DNA of 64,000 nt, taken from contig CP107217.1 in assembly GCA_025757745.1 (NCBI GenBank), positions 1 to 64,000 on the forward strand, given 5' to 3'. Shown here one piece after another: positions 33,710 to 42,357 of this stretch. The position numbers were made by a program, and so were the translations under genes. This DNA comes from Coriobacteriaceae bacterium. Its GTDB lineage: Bacteria > Actinomycetota > Coriobacteriia > Coriobacteriales > Coriobacteriaceae. Each line of letters opens with the position of its first letter. Position 1 is the stretch's first letter. The notes under the pieces are model-generated. The model was not told the DNA's origin. It did no database searches and saw only the letters and a program-made list of their open reading frames with translations.

Positions 33710-35509
33710 TTAGCAGCCCGTACCCCGTGCGTGGACTGTGCGCTTCTCCCGATACATATTGTGGTCGGCGACACGATATACATCGGCCAGCGTATTTCCA
33801 GCCGTCTCGACGGTCGCCACGCCAATCGATGCGCTGACCGTCAGTGCCTCATCGCTTACCGCGGCAAGACCGAGACGAAGATCCTGTTCCAGCCCGAGCG
33901 CAGACTCGTTGTCAGTATGGGGGCAAACCAGCAAAAACTCGTCGCCGCCAACGCGCATCGGCAGGTAATCCGCACCAGCCACCCGCCGCAGCACGGACGC
34001 CGTCCGTCGCAGCAGTTCATCCCCCATCTCGTGACCGTAGATATCGTTGGTCCGCTTGAGATAATTGCAGTCCAACATAATCACGCTCACGGGCAAGCCC
34101 TCGTTTACCAGGCTATCTCCGCGCGATTCAAGGTAGTTGCGGTTGCGAAGCCCCGTCAGTTTGTCTTGGTATGTCAGCTCCTCGGCATGTTTGACCATCG
34201 ATATGTTGTGCGTCGCCACGACGACCGACTCCAGCCGGCCTTGCTCATCGCGATGCTGGGGGACAACCTGTAGCGAGTACCAAGCGCCTCGACAATCTCG
34301 CACCTCGGCAGCCAAGTACGGTACGCCCTCCATACGTTCGCGAAGCGTACTTATATCTACGAGTCCCACAACCGCTTCGCGGCTTTCGGGGCTCACGACA
34401 TCCCGGCAGACCGTGTCCATAAAGTCATATGCCTCGCTGTGCTCGGCAAATATCTTCGCTATCGTCGGCGACATATTGATTCCCTCGATCTCGAGGGTGT
34501 CGAGATGCAAAAGGAAGGTCGAATCGTAGATGGCGCTTATGGCATTGATAATGCCGAGCTGTTTATCCTTTTCGACCAAATTGCGGCGATCAACGATATT
34601 TCGAGCCAACAGTACCACGACCCAAAACGCAAGGCACACCAAGACGCCAGCGGCGACAAATGTGATCCTGCCAGACATGACCTCAGATTTGGGATACAGC
34701 GCAAACAGGCGGTAGTCCTTGTATGCCGCACGCACCGCGTACCATTTGTCTCCTCGATATTCGATGCGCGTTAGGCCATCGTCTTTCCACTCAACCCCTG
34801 CGCTGGTGAGGAATCGGGCGAGCGACACGTCAGCATCGGCGCTGTTGGATGAGACAATCTCCGCATCCTCCATAACAAGCACCGTGGGGCCCTGGTGGAA
34901 GGTGCTGTTCGAAAGCACGTCGACTATGGCATATGAATAGTCGTCCGCTGGATCGGAAACAAATGAGCGGTATGCCAAGGCAACGCCGTCGCCATACGGG
35001 ATAGCACAGACGGCAAAAACGACACCACGGCGCTCGACGACAGTTGAGTAGGTCACTTTGGAACCTTGATACATCGATGCGACCGGCGCACAGGCCAGCT
35101 CCTCTCGCCACAACATGAGCGGATCGCGACCATCGATGTCGTAGTGGGCAGCCATATGGCCATCGGAGTCCATGACCATCAGCCCCGAAAGGTTCTCGGC
35201 ATGGACAAATTGCTCGATAAGATCGTCGTTAACCTCAACGCGATCAGAGGACAGGAACGTCGCAAACGATTCGACCGCGGCGAGCAAATCGTGCGTCTCT
35301 TCGGTTTTTCTCCCCTGTTCGTAGCGGTCATATTTTTCGCAAGCGTTTTCCAAAAACGCCATGGTTTCTTGGCCAAACCCAAGCGTTTTTTCGAGGCAGC
35401 GATGGGTTCCAACCGTATACAACAGGCCTAACAAGACAGCGCTGACAATAACGCCGACAGCTATGACGGTCAGAGTCTTTCGACGCAAGCGGTGCTCATC
35501 ATTTGTCAT
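33710..35509 (-). CDS. Membrane GGDEF-domain protein (diguanylate cyclase)
   Basis: A 599-residue signalling protein. An N-terminal helix (about 13-33) and a second helix near residue 280 (ITFVAAGVLVCLAFWVVVLL) bracket a large extracytoplasmic sensor of dCache-like size. A PAS-like segment follows (about 320-430, with YLAAEVRDCRGAWYSLQVVP), then a GGDEF domain from DKLTGLRNRNYLESRG to the end. The signature MRVGGDEFLLV is intact, so it should make cyclic di-GMP. No clear RxxD inhibitory site was identified. It overlaps the upstream binding-protein gene by four bases (ATGA), so the two are made together. Confidence 0.9.
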   Translation of the reverse strand: MTNDEHRLRRKTLTVIAVGVIVSAVLLGLLYTVGTHRCLEKTLGFGQETMAFLENACEKYDRYEQGRKTEETHDLLAAVESFATFLSSDRVEVNDDLIEQFVHAENLSGLMVMDSDGHMAAHYDIDGRDPLMLWREELACAPVASMYQGSKVTYSTVVERRGVVFAVCAIPYGDGVALAYRSFVSDPADDYSYAIVDVLSNSTFHQGPTVLVMEDAEIVSSNSADADVSLARFLTSAGVEWKDDGLTRIEYRGDKWYAVRAAYKDYRLFALYPKSEVMSGRITFVAAGVLVCLAFWVVVLLARNIVDRRNLVEKDKQLGIINAISAIYDSTFLLHLDTLEIEGINMSPTIAKIFAEHSEAYDFMDTVCRDVVSPESREAVVGLVDISTLRERMEGVPYLAAEVRDCRGAWYSLQVVPQHRDEQGRLESVVVATHNISMVKHAEELTYQDKLTGLRNRNYLESRGDSLVNEGLPVSVIMLDCNYLKRTNDIYGHEMGDELLRRTASVLRRVAGADYLPMRVGGDEFLLVCPHTDNESALGLEQDLRLGLAAVSDEALTVSASIGVATVETAGNTLADVYRVADHNMYREKRTVHARGTGC

Positions 35510-36378
35510 GGATTTGCTCCTTGCCCGCCCGTCGTCGCTCCTGTCTTGTAATTGCCCACAATACGGTCAATCGTGCCATCTCGGTCCATGGCAAACAATG
35601 CGGTATTGAGATCCTTTACGATCGGTCCTTCATAGCCGTCATCAAACGCGACGTCCAGATCAACCGTCATAATGTTGTCGGCAAACACGCGGTAAAGGCC
35701 GGGATACCGGGCGACAAGTCGGTCAAGCGGCTGAACGTCCGCCATCCAACAGTCGACATACCCTTTGGCGAGGGCGGCTTTGCAGAGTTCGGCAGAACCA
35801 TACGATTTGATTTGCACGTTCGGCGAGATTTCCAGATCCCCTGCGAGCAATCGGCGTTCACTCACCGAGCCCGCAATTACCGCGATGGTCTTGCTTCCAT
35901 CGAGATGCGCCAAGGACTTGATGCCACTCGTTTTCTTGGCGGCAACCGAGACCGTCACGGTTAGATACGGCTCGGTCCAGTAATACTTATCCTCGCGATA
36001 ACAGGGAGAATAATCACACCACAGGCAATCGATATCACCGTTTTCGAGCAGCCGGTCGCGATCGTTCCAGTCAATATCGACAAACTGTGGCTTGAGCCCC
36101 GCACGCTCACACGCCTCGCGGGCGATGTCGATATCGATACCGGCGTAATCGCCCGTGGTATCGACATACACATAGGGGTCGTTATCCGTAACGCCGATTT
36201 TGAGTACCGGGAGATCTTTGTCGGCTTCATTCGAGGAGGAAGAACTGCTTCGAACGGTATACGTCAGGGCGGCCACACAGGCGGCAACAAGGAGCATGAG
36301 CGCAAACGAGACGATGGCGGCTCGCTTGATACGTCCGGGCACAAGCCTCCCTTCATCGAAACAGCAGTCGGATTTCAT
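35506..36378 (-). CDS. Membrane-anchored solute-binding protein (SBP_bac_3) coupled to the GGDEF gene
   Basis: A 290-residue extracytoplasmic binding domain behind an N-terminal hydrophobic segment (AIVSFALMLLVAACVAALTY). VAAC could be a lipobox, but the hydrophobic stretch continues past it, so a simple membrane anchor is equally likely. The mature domain starts VLKIGVTDNDPYVYVDTTG and includes YAGIDIDIAREACERAGL and LENGDIDCLWCDYS. There is no permease or ATPase nearby. The gene overlaps the GGDEF gene by four bases, which suggests it senses a ligand for the cyclase. The start at 36378 has only a weak ribosome binding site. Confidence 0.82.
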   Translation of the reverse strand: MKSDCCFDEGRLVPGRIKRAAIVSFALMLLVAACVAALTYTVRSSSSSSNEADKDLPVLKIGVTDNDPYVYVDTTGDYAGIDIDIAREACERAGLKPQFVDIDWNDRDRLLENGDIDCLWCDYSPCYREDKYYWTEPYLTVTVSVAAKKTSGIKSLAHLDGSKTIAVIAGSVSERRLLAGDLEISPNVQIKSYGSAELCKAALAKGYVDCWMADVQPLDRLVARYPGLYRVFADNIMTVDLDVAFDDGYEGPIVKDLNTALFAMDRDGTIDRIVGNYKTGATTGGQGANP

Positions 36379-36405
36379 TGTATACCCGGGGCTGATGCGG
36401 CGATA

Positions 36406-36436
36406 AAAAAGCGCCTCACCCAAGATGGGCAAGGCG
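36406..36436 (-). terminator. Terminator downstream of purB
   Basis: On the minus strand GCGCCTTGCCCA and TGGGTGAGGCGC pair with small internal mismatches and run into TTTTTT, some 45 bases after the purB stop. Confidence 0.8.
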
Positions 36437-36480
36437 CCAAAGGTTGGAATGCATCCGCAAACGGCCGAATTAGGTTAACC

Positions 36481-37827
36481 CTACTCGAAGCTCACCTGCT
36501 CCAGGCGATCGAAGACCGTGTCGATGCGGGTGAGGAAGTCCCACGGATCAAAGATCTCGTCGAGCTTCTCCTGGCTGACGGTGCAGCGCGGATCGGCCTC
36601 GAGACGCTCCTTAAAGGTGGGACCGGAGACACAATCCTGCACTTCGTGCCAGGTGGCCATGGCGTTTTCCTGCACGATAGCGTAGGCGTCCTCGCGGGTG
36701 ATGCCAGTGTCGACGAGGGCCAACAGCACCTTGGAGGAGAAGATAAGGCCGCGGGTCTTGTTGAGGTTGGTCATCATGCGAGCCGGATACAGCCGCAAGC
36801 CGTCGATAACGCGGATGAGGCACCGGAACATGTGGTCAAGCGCGATGAAACTATCGGCCTGGGCGACACGCTCGGCAGAGGAGTGAGAAATATCGCGCTC
36901 GTGCCACAGGGCGACGTTGTCGAAGGCGACCTGGGCGTTGGACTTCACGACGCGCGACAGGCCGCAGACCTTCTCCATGGTGATCGGGTTGCGCTTGTGC
37001 GGCATGGCGGAGCTGCCCTTTTGACCCTTGCGGAACGGCTCCTCGGCCTCGAGTGTATCGGTCTTCTGCAGATTGCGAACCTCGGTAGCGATGCGCTCGC
37101 AGGTGGCTGCCGTGGTGGCAAGGACGCCGGCGAGGTAGGCGTGATGGTCGCGGCTGATGACCTGCGTGGACAGCGGGTCGTGAACCAGACCCAGGTGCTC
37201 GCAGACGTACTCCTCGACGAACGGCTCGATGGAGCTGTAGGTGCCGACAGCACCCGAAATGGCACCGAAGGCAACGTTCTTGCGGGCATCCTCGAGACGG
37301 TCCAGATCGCGCTTGAGCTCCCAGGCCCAAGAGCCAAACTTCATACCGAAGGTCATCGGCTCGGCGTGGATGCCATGAGTACGGCCGGCACAGAGTGTGT
37401 TGCGCTCCTCGAAGGCACGACGCTTGCAGATCTCGCCGAGCTTCTTGACGTCCTCGATGATCAGGTCACAGGCCTGGGTGAGCTGGTAGCACAGAGCCGT
37501 ATCGCCCAGGTCGGAACTGGTCATGCCGTAGTGGACCCAGCGGCTGGGCTTGGGGTCGCCCTCGGGAACATCGGCGTCGATGTACTCCTTCATGTTGGTC
37601 AGGAAAGCAATAACGTCGTGGCGCGTGACTTCCTCGATCTCATCGACCTTTGCCTTCTCAAAGTTAGCGTGATCGCGGATCCACTGGGCTTCGTCTTTAG
37701 AAATACCGATCTTGCCGAGCTCCGCCTGGGCCTCGCAGGCCAGGACCTCGATCTCCTGCCAAATGGCGTACTTGTTCTCGAGGGAGAAGATGTGTCCCAT
37801 CTCCGGGCGAGTATAGCGATCGATCAT
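36481..37827 (-). CDS. purB: Adenylosuccinate lyase
   Basis: A 448-residue fumarase/aspartase-superfamily enzyme that cleaves SAICAR and adenylosuccinate in purine synthesis. The flexible signature loop KGSSAMPHKRNPITMEKVCG is clear, with a His in YGMTSSDLGDTA and in RTHGIHAEPMTFG. The start at 37827 is MIDRYTRPEMGHIFS, a typical N-terminus, with AAAAAGGAGCCGCT upstream. It appears to be a single-gene unit. Confidence 0.96.
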   Translation of the reverse strand: MIDRYTRPEMGHIFSLENKYAIWQEIEVLACEAQAELGKIGISKDEAQWIRDHANFEKAKVDEIEEVTRHDVIAFLTNMKEYIDADVPEGDPKPSRWVHYGMTSSDLGDTALCYQLTQACDLIIEDVKKLGEICKRRAFEERNTLCAGRTHGIHAEPMTFGMKFGSWAWELKRDLDRLEDARKNVAFGAISGAVGTYSSIEPFVEEYVCEHLGLVHDPLSTQVISRDHHAYLAGVLATTAATCERIATEVRNLQKTDTLEAEEPFRKGQKGSSAMPHKRNPITMEKVCGLSRVVKSNAQVAFDNVALWHERDISHSSAERVAQADSFIALDHMFRCLIRVIDGLRLYPARMMTNLNKTRGLIFSSKVLLALVDTGITREDAYAIVQENAMATWHEVQDCVSGPTFKERLEADPRCTVSQEKLDEIFDPWDFLTRIDTVFDRLEQVSFE

Positions 37828-37929
37828 AGCGGCTCCTTTTTGGCTATTGGCACGTTGGTCGTAACTCGACTATTGTACCGTGCGCAGGCGCCCGTATGAG
37901 CAACGGGCATCAACCTAACATGTTGCAGA

Positions 37930-38205
37930 TGGAGCGGTCATGAGGACGTCCGCGTATTTGCGAAGCAAATACGCACCGGCTTCAGGCGAGCCCCTCGGCC
38001 TCACGAAGCCGCGGGGGAAACTTTGTTGAATTGGCCGTCCCCATGTCTCCCGTGCCCGGTGGAGCGGGCAACGGGACGTCCGCGTATTTGCTTCGCAAAT
38101 ACGCACCGGCTTCAGGCGCCTTCCGGCGCCTTCGCCTGGTCGCTACAAACGCTTCGCGTTTGCTTTACGCTCGCACCCTGGCGGGTTCGAGTCCCGGCAC
38201 TTTAT
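37930..38205. repeat. tRNA-Gly tail modules: two copies of truncated tRNA 3' end plus hairpin insert
   Basis: TGGAGCGGGCAACGGGAC at 38060-38077 is an exact copy of the tRNA-Gly 3' end (38252-38269). A degraded copy (14 of 18) lies at 37930-37947. Each is followed by a near-identical 45-base repeat (37944-37988 and 38074-38118) centred on the hairpin GCGTATTTGC-GAA-GCAAATACGC, with loop TTC in the second copy. After the second copy come CAAACGC-TTC-GCGTTTG (38146-38162) and a T-arm-like GGGTTCGAGTCCC (38183-38195) in the orientation opposite to the tRNA. Confidence 0.75.
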
Positions 38206-38240
38206 TGAAAAAGGCACGGCACCGTGATGGTGCCGTGCTT
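38206..38240 (-). terminator. Terminator of tRNA-Gly
   Basis: GCACGGCACC (38214-38223) and GGTGCCGTGC (38229-38238) pair around a five-base loop; the minus strand continues with CCTTTTTC. Confidence 0.85.
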
Positions 38241-38254
38241 GTGCTTTTAACTGG

Positions 38255-38326
38255 AGCGGGCAACGGGACTCGAACCCGCGAGTGTCAGCTTGGGAAGCTG
38301 ATGCCTTACCACTTGGCGATGCCCGC
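38255..38326 (-). tRNA. tRNA-Gly (anticodon CCC)
   Basis: The minus strand gives acceptor GCGGGCA/TGCCCGC, an anticodon loop TTCCCAA closed by a CAGC/GCTG stem, and T-arm CGCGGGTTCGAGTCCCG. The anticodon is CCC, and CCA is encoded at 38252-38254. Confidence 0.95.
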
Positions 38327-38623
38327 ATATGTGGGGGATAGTATAACGCGGTTGTCTTGTTCTATACAAGGGTGACGATGCTTGTTTTAGCTGTGGAGAA
38401 TCGTCCTACAAACAAGCCAATTGTGGAGATAGGGACCTGTAGGCTCTCCTATTTACCGTTGTCTACCTGCAGCTTTATTCCATTGTCTTTCATAGGCGCC
38501 ATTTGTCAGATATCGGGCAAGCGTTTGGTCAGGTTCTGGTACTTACCCGCATGAACCTCGGGGGTAGCCTCATCCCAAGCGCCGCGGCCTCCCCGTGCGG
38601 CGCACGAGGGATAAGGAGCAGCC
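38327..38623. other. Upstream region of the adhesin gene
   Basis: About 300 bases without a gene. The last 40 bases hold a hairpin, GCGCCGC..GCGGCGC (about 38580-38604), just before the AAGGAG ribosome binding site of the adhesin. It could mask or expose translation, but no known riboswitch was recognised. Confidence 0.4.
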
Positions 38624-41600
38624 ATGTCCAACGCACCCACGCACTCTGTCCACAGCGCAATCACAGCAGGATCGCTGCTCCTAGTCCTCTTTTTACTTTT
38701 AGGCTGCATGACACCGGATGCCGCGCTCGCCGTCGACGGTTATGAATCGCTCGGATTCCGCACTATCAGCAATGAATGCGGTCCTTTTGAAGTTGGCAAA
38801 TACGAGGCACAGGATTCTTCGATTGCCTACTGCATGAACCAGGAGCGCTTTGGCCCTAGCACACCGGGCGGACCCTGGCTCACCTATAATCAGGGCTGGG
38901 TATGGCTCGAAGACGAATTCGCGGCCATCATCTGTCATGGCTACCCCACCGCCACATCCTTTGGCGGGCATAACCTATCCCCCGATCGAGCACGTGCCGC
39001 AACCCAACTTGCCGTCTGGATGCTCAACGGCACCACCCATACCGACGGATCATTCTCATATACAACCGCCCGGGGCGTCACAGAGAGGGGAAATTTTTCC
39101 GGCGACAATGAGGTCGTTGCCGCAGCGCGCTGGCTCCACGACGGCGCCAAGTCGGGAAGCATTAAAGCCGCACCGCATCGCGCGCGGCGCTATTTGGGAG
39201 CTGTGTCGGGCGGCAGTAAACGTCAAGACATGCTCTACGTGCTCCCGGCCGTCTCCGCATCCTTCCAAAAACAGTCAGCCAACGCCGCCATCACGAGCGA
39301 AAACGATACCTACAGGCTCGACGGAGCGAGGTTCGACATCTATGAGAGCGCCGGCGACAAGCGTGTCGGCAGCATCCAGATGGACAGCAGCGGTCGCTCA
39401 CAGGCGACACTTTTGCCCAACACGGCATATTATCTGGTCGAAACCAAAGCTCCGGCGGGTTATATCCCCAGGAGTGACCGTATCGCCTTTTCCACCGGCA
39501 ATGACGGCGGAAATGTCGTCATCGATGAGCAGCCCGGTACCATTACCCTGCGCATCGCAAAGGTCGATGCCGCGACTGGGGCAGGTCCTCAAGTCGGCGC
39601 GTCACTTGCCGGCGCTGAGTTCACCTGCGTCTCACAGTCTACCCCGGGCTGGACGCGCACCCTCACGACGGATGAGGACGGCCGGGCAACACTTACCGAC
39701 ATCCCCCTGGGCACCTTTACCATCTATGAGTCGAGAGCTCCCAAGGGCTATCTGCCCTCCGATGAAACCTGGAGCTACACCATCGGTGCCGACCAGCCCG
39801 GAGACGCGGGCGTCGTTGAGCTCGAGCGTCGCATCCCCAACATCCCCATCGCTTTTGACCTCGAGATTTCAAAGTTCAAGGACTACGGCAATAGCGATGG
39901 GTCTGGTATAGAACAGCCGGCGAAAGGCGTGGTCTTTGAAGTGGTAAGCAACACTTCTCAGCAGGTTGTTGGAACGCTGACCACCAATATCTACGGCTTC
40001 GCATCGACCAAAGACCAGGCTGGAGCATGGTTTGGCGCAGGAGAGCGCCCCGATGGCGTCAGCGGAACCATACCGTATGACCGTGCCGGCTACACCATTC
40101 GTGAGGTTGTCGACACTGTGCCCGACGGTTTTAAGCAGGCAGGGGAATGGACTATCACGGCAGAGCAGATCACTGACGGCGCAGAGCTTCAGTACATCGT
40201 AGACAACCACGCCCTGTCGACACATCTTCAAATCGTGAAGCGCGATGCTCAGACCGGCAGCGCCGTACCACGCGTCGGGTTCACCTTTCAGCTGCTCAAT
40301 GGCAACCGTGAGCCCATCTCGCAAACATCTTGGCATCCCGCCCATACCGTTATGAATACCTTTACGACCGATGAAACCGGCGCCGTCACCCTGCCCGAAT
40401 CGCTTAACCCGGGCACGTATTACATACGAGAGACTTCCGCCAAGGAACCGTATCTTGTTGGAGAAGATCTGGAGATAACGATTCCCACCAACATGAACTT
40501 AACGCCCATCGCGGTCGCCTCGTTTTACGACGACGCGGCAACAGGAAGCATCGAGATCGTTAAGAACGATACCGTAGACGGACACGCCCTTGCCGGCGCT
40601 GTTTTTGATATCCGCGCCGCGGGCGATATCGTGCGCCCCGACGGCAGCATTGTTGCCCTGGGCGGTGAAACCGTCACCACCATCACGACCGACGAGCGGG
40701 GATTTGCGTGCGCGAATCATCTTTCGCTGGGGTGCGGAACCGCCACCTATGAGGTTATTGAGGTACAGGCACCCGAAGGATACCTGCTCGACCAAAGCGC
40801 CCACACCGTCGAGCTGTCGTATGCCGACCAGGAAACACCCACGGTCAAAGCGCACCTCGATATCTCTAACGACTACACCAAAATCGACATCTCCAAAGTC
40901 GATCTGACCGGCAAACAAGAAGTGGATGGCGCTCGGCTCTCCCTCCACGGTGCCGACGGAACCGAAATTGACGCTTGGACCTCCTCTGACAAACCGCATC
41001 GCATCGAGCATCTTTTGCCCGGCACCTACACCCTGCGCGAAGCGATGTCCCCGCGCACTTACGACCTTGCCGAAGACATGACGTTTGAAATTAAGGCCAC
41101 AGGAGAAGTGCAGACGGTAACCATGAAGGACACACCCATCGAGATCGAGGGCAGAGTCGACAAGCGGCAAGAGATCGCCCGCCCTATCGGTAAGGGCCTC
41201 GTCGCTAACGGCGATGGCAAAAACCGGGCCGTGGCACAATCCGATACGAACGGTTCCTTCTCCTATACGCTCGATGCTAAAAATGAGTCGAATACCTGGG
41301 TTGATGAATTCACCATCACCGACGATCTCGAATGCGCCAAAGACGGCACTGCCAGGCTCATCGCCATCGAAACCCCTGTCGCGGCTGGGGACATCGACGG
41401 GCTTTGCAACGTGTGGTACCGAACGTCTCCAGTGGGAAGTATCGATACGGGCGAACAGGCCAATGCAACGCTCAGCGACGGGCATGACAACCCCTGGCTC
41501 AAAACGGACGAGGTCAAAAAGCTCCTAGGTGACGATTTGCGCATGGTCGATTACGACGATTGGCATCTTTGGAAAGCAAATATTCCAACAACGGAATCAG

Positions 41601-42055
41601 TCACCCTCGAGGCAAAAGAGCTCGCTCTTTTGGACGACACCGGCATCACGGGCATTCGTCTTGAGTATGGGGCCGTATCGGCCAACTTCACGACAAGAGG
41701 CGCTGCAGAATCTTGGACCCGCGAGGACCTCAAAGACGAACATGACGACCTTGATGATGTGAGCGCCGTCCTTGACTCGGATATTCACGGTGCCGTCATC
41801 CATATGCAGGCCGCGTCGTCTTACACGCCTCAGACCGCACTCGCCAACAGCGCTCGCGTTGACCTCTGTCGCAATGGCGGCGGTAGCAACCTTGAATCAC
41901 ATGACGAGGATCGCGTCATCCAGCGATGCACCATGCCGCAAGATTTACCATCAACGGGCTCTCTTCCCATCGCCGCCTGCCTCACTGCCTTCATGACCTC
42001 CGGCGCCGCGGCAATCTGGTTTGCCCATCTAAAGCTGGCATCGAAACGTCACTAA
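38624..42055 (+). CDS. Sortase-anchored surface adhesin with a thioester domain and CnaB repeats
   Basis: A 1143-residue cell-wall protein. A signal peptide (about 1-36, probably cut after AALA) is followed by a thioester domain whose Cys70 (in SIAYCMNQ) and Gln128 (in ATQLAVWML) fit the internal Cys-Gln bond used to couple covalently to host surfaces. Six or so CnaB/SpaA-type domains follow, each with a Lys strand (LRIAKVDA, LQIVKRDAQTG, IEIVKNDT, IDISKVDL) and a Glu strand (YESRAPKGYLP, IRETSAK, IEVQAPEGYLL) as for intramolecular isopeptide bonds. A different domain covers about 845-1095. The C-terminus has LPSTG (1108-1112), a membrane helix and a basic tail. AAGGAG precedes the start. No sortase gene is in the window. 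Confidence 0.93.
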   Translation: MSNAPTHSVHSAITAGSLLLVLFLLLGCMTPDAALAVDGYESLGFRTISNECGPFEVGKYEAQDSSIAYCMNQERFGPSTPGGPWLTYNQGWVWLEDEFAAIICHGYPTATSFGGHNLSPDRARAATQLAVWMLNGTTHTDGSFSYTTARGVTERGNFSGDNEVVAAARWLHDGAKSGSIKAAPHRARRYLGAVSGGSKRQDMLYVLPAVSASFQKQSANAAITSENDTYRLDGARFDIYESAGDKRVGSIQMDSSGRSQATLLPNTAYYLVETKAPAGYIPRSDRIAFSTGNDGGNVVIDEQPGTITLRIAKVDAATGAGPQVGASLAGAEFTCVSQSTPGWTRTLTTDEDGRATLTDIPLGTFTIYESRAPKGYLPSDETWSYTIGADQPGDAGVVELERRIPNIPIAFDLEISKFKDYGNSDGSGIEQPAKGVVFEVVSNTSQQVVGTLTTNIYGFASTKDQAGAWFGAGERPDGVSGTIPYDRAGYTIREVVDTVPDGFKQAGEWTITAEQITDGAELQYIVDNHALSTHLQIVKRDAQTGSAVPRVGFTFQLLNGNREPISQTSWHPAHTVMNTFTTDETGAVTLPESLNPGTYYIRETSAKEPYLVGEDLEITIPTNMNLTPIAVASFYDDAATGSIEIVKNDTVDGHALAGAVFDIRAAGDIVRPDGSIVALGGETVTTITTDERGFACANHLSLGCGTATYEVIEVQAPEGYLLDQSAHTVELSYADQETPTVKAHLDISNDYTKIDISKVDLTGKQEVDGARLSLHGADGTEIDAWTSSDKPHRIEHLLPGTYTLREAMSPRTYDLAEDMTFEIKATGEVQTVTMKDTPIEIEGRVDKRQEIARPIGKGLVANGDGKNRAVAQSDTNGSFSYTLDAKNESNTWVDEFTITDDLECAKDGTARLIAIETPVAAGDIDGLCNVWYRTSPVGSIDTGEQANATLSDGHDNPWLKTDEVKKLLGDDLRMVDYDDWHLWKANIPTTESVTLEAKELALLDDTGITGIRLEYGAVSANFTTRGAAESWTREDLKDEHDDLDDVSAVLDSDIHGAVIHMQAASSYTPQTALANSARVDLCRNGGGSNLESHDEDRVIQRCTMPQDLPSTGSLPIAACLTAFMTSGAAAIWFAHLKLASKRH

Positions 42056-42064
42056 CGTAATAAA

Positions 42065-42098
42065 AAAGAGGCGAGCCCGTCTCCCGGCTCGCCTCTTT
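42065..42098. terminator. Bidirectional terminator after the adhesin gene
   Basis: AAAGAGGCGAGCC and GGCTCGCCTCTTT (42086-42098) flank an eight-base loop, with T runs on both strands. Confidence 0.9.
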
Positions 42099-42117
42099 TT
42101 CGTTCGTGGCGAAATGG

Positions 42118-42336
42118 CTATTCCTCAGATGCAGACCCACCGTCGATGAGCGCTTGATCGGACTCGGAGATGCCATCGGCTCCCAAACTCTGCTCGTGCT
42201 CCACTTCTTCGCTAATCGTGGACTCAGGCGTTGAGCCTTTAACGCCCACGATATACGCGACCCCAAAACCAAGGGCAATGGCAATCAGGACCAAGATAAG
42301 ATAGACGGGCCAGTGGCGCTTGATATACGAAAACAC
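42118..42336 (-). CDS. Small single-helix membrane protein
   Basis: A 72-residue protein with one N-terminal membrane helix (about 9-31, WPVYLILVLIAIALGFGVAY) and an acidic, Ser/Glu-rich tail. It starts with GTG at 42336, with GGAG five bases upstream. It lies 21 bases downstream of the M28-like gene on the same strand, so the two are probably co-transcribed. No family was recognised. Confidence 0.65.
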   Translation of the reverse strand: MFSYIKRHWPVYLILVLIAIALGFGVAYIVGVKGSTPESTISEEVEHEQSLGADGISESDQALIDGGSASEE

Positions 42337-42357
42337 GCAGACTCCTTATAGGTCAAC

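Noticed and set aside
37930..38120. CRISPR array
   Set aside because: There are only two long repeats of 45 bases, 85 bases apart, with no regular spacers and no cas genes. They are tied to tRNA 3' ends instead.
38327..38623. Cyclic di-GMP riboswitch upstream of the adhesin
   Set aside because: Such a switch would fit the nearby GGDEF gene, but the conserved GEMM-type motifs were not found; only a simple hairpin is visible.
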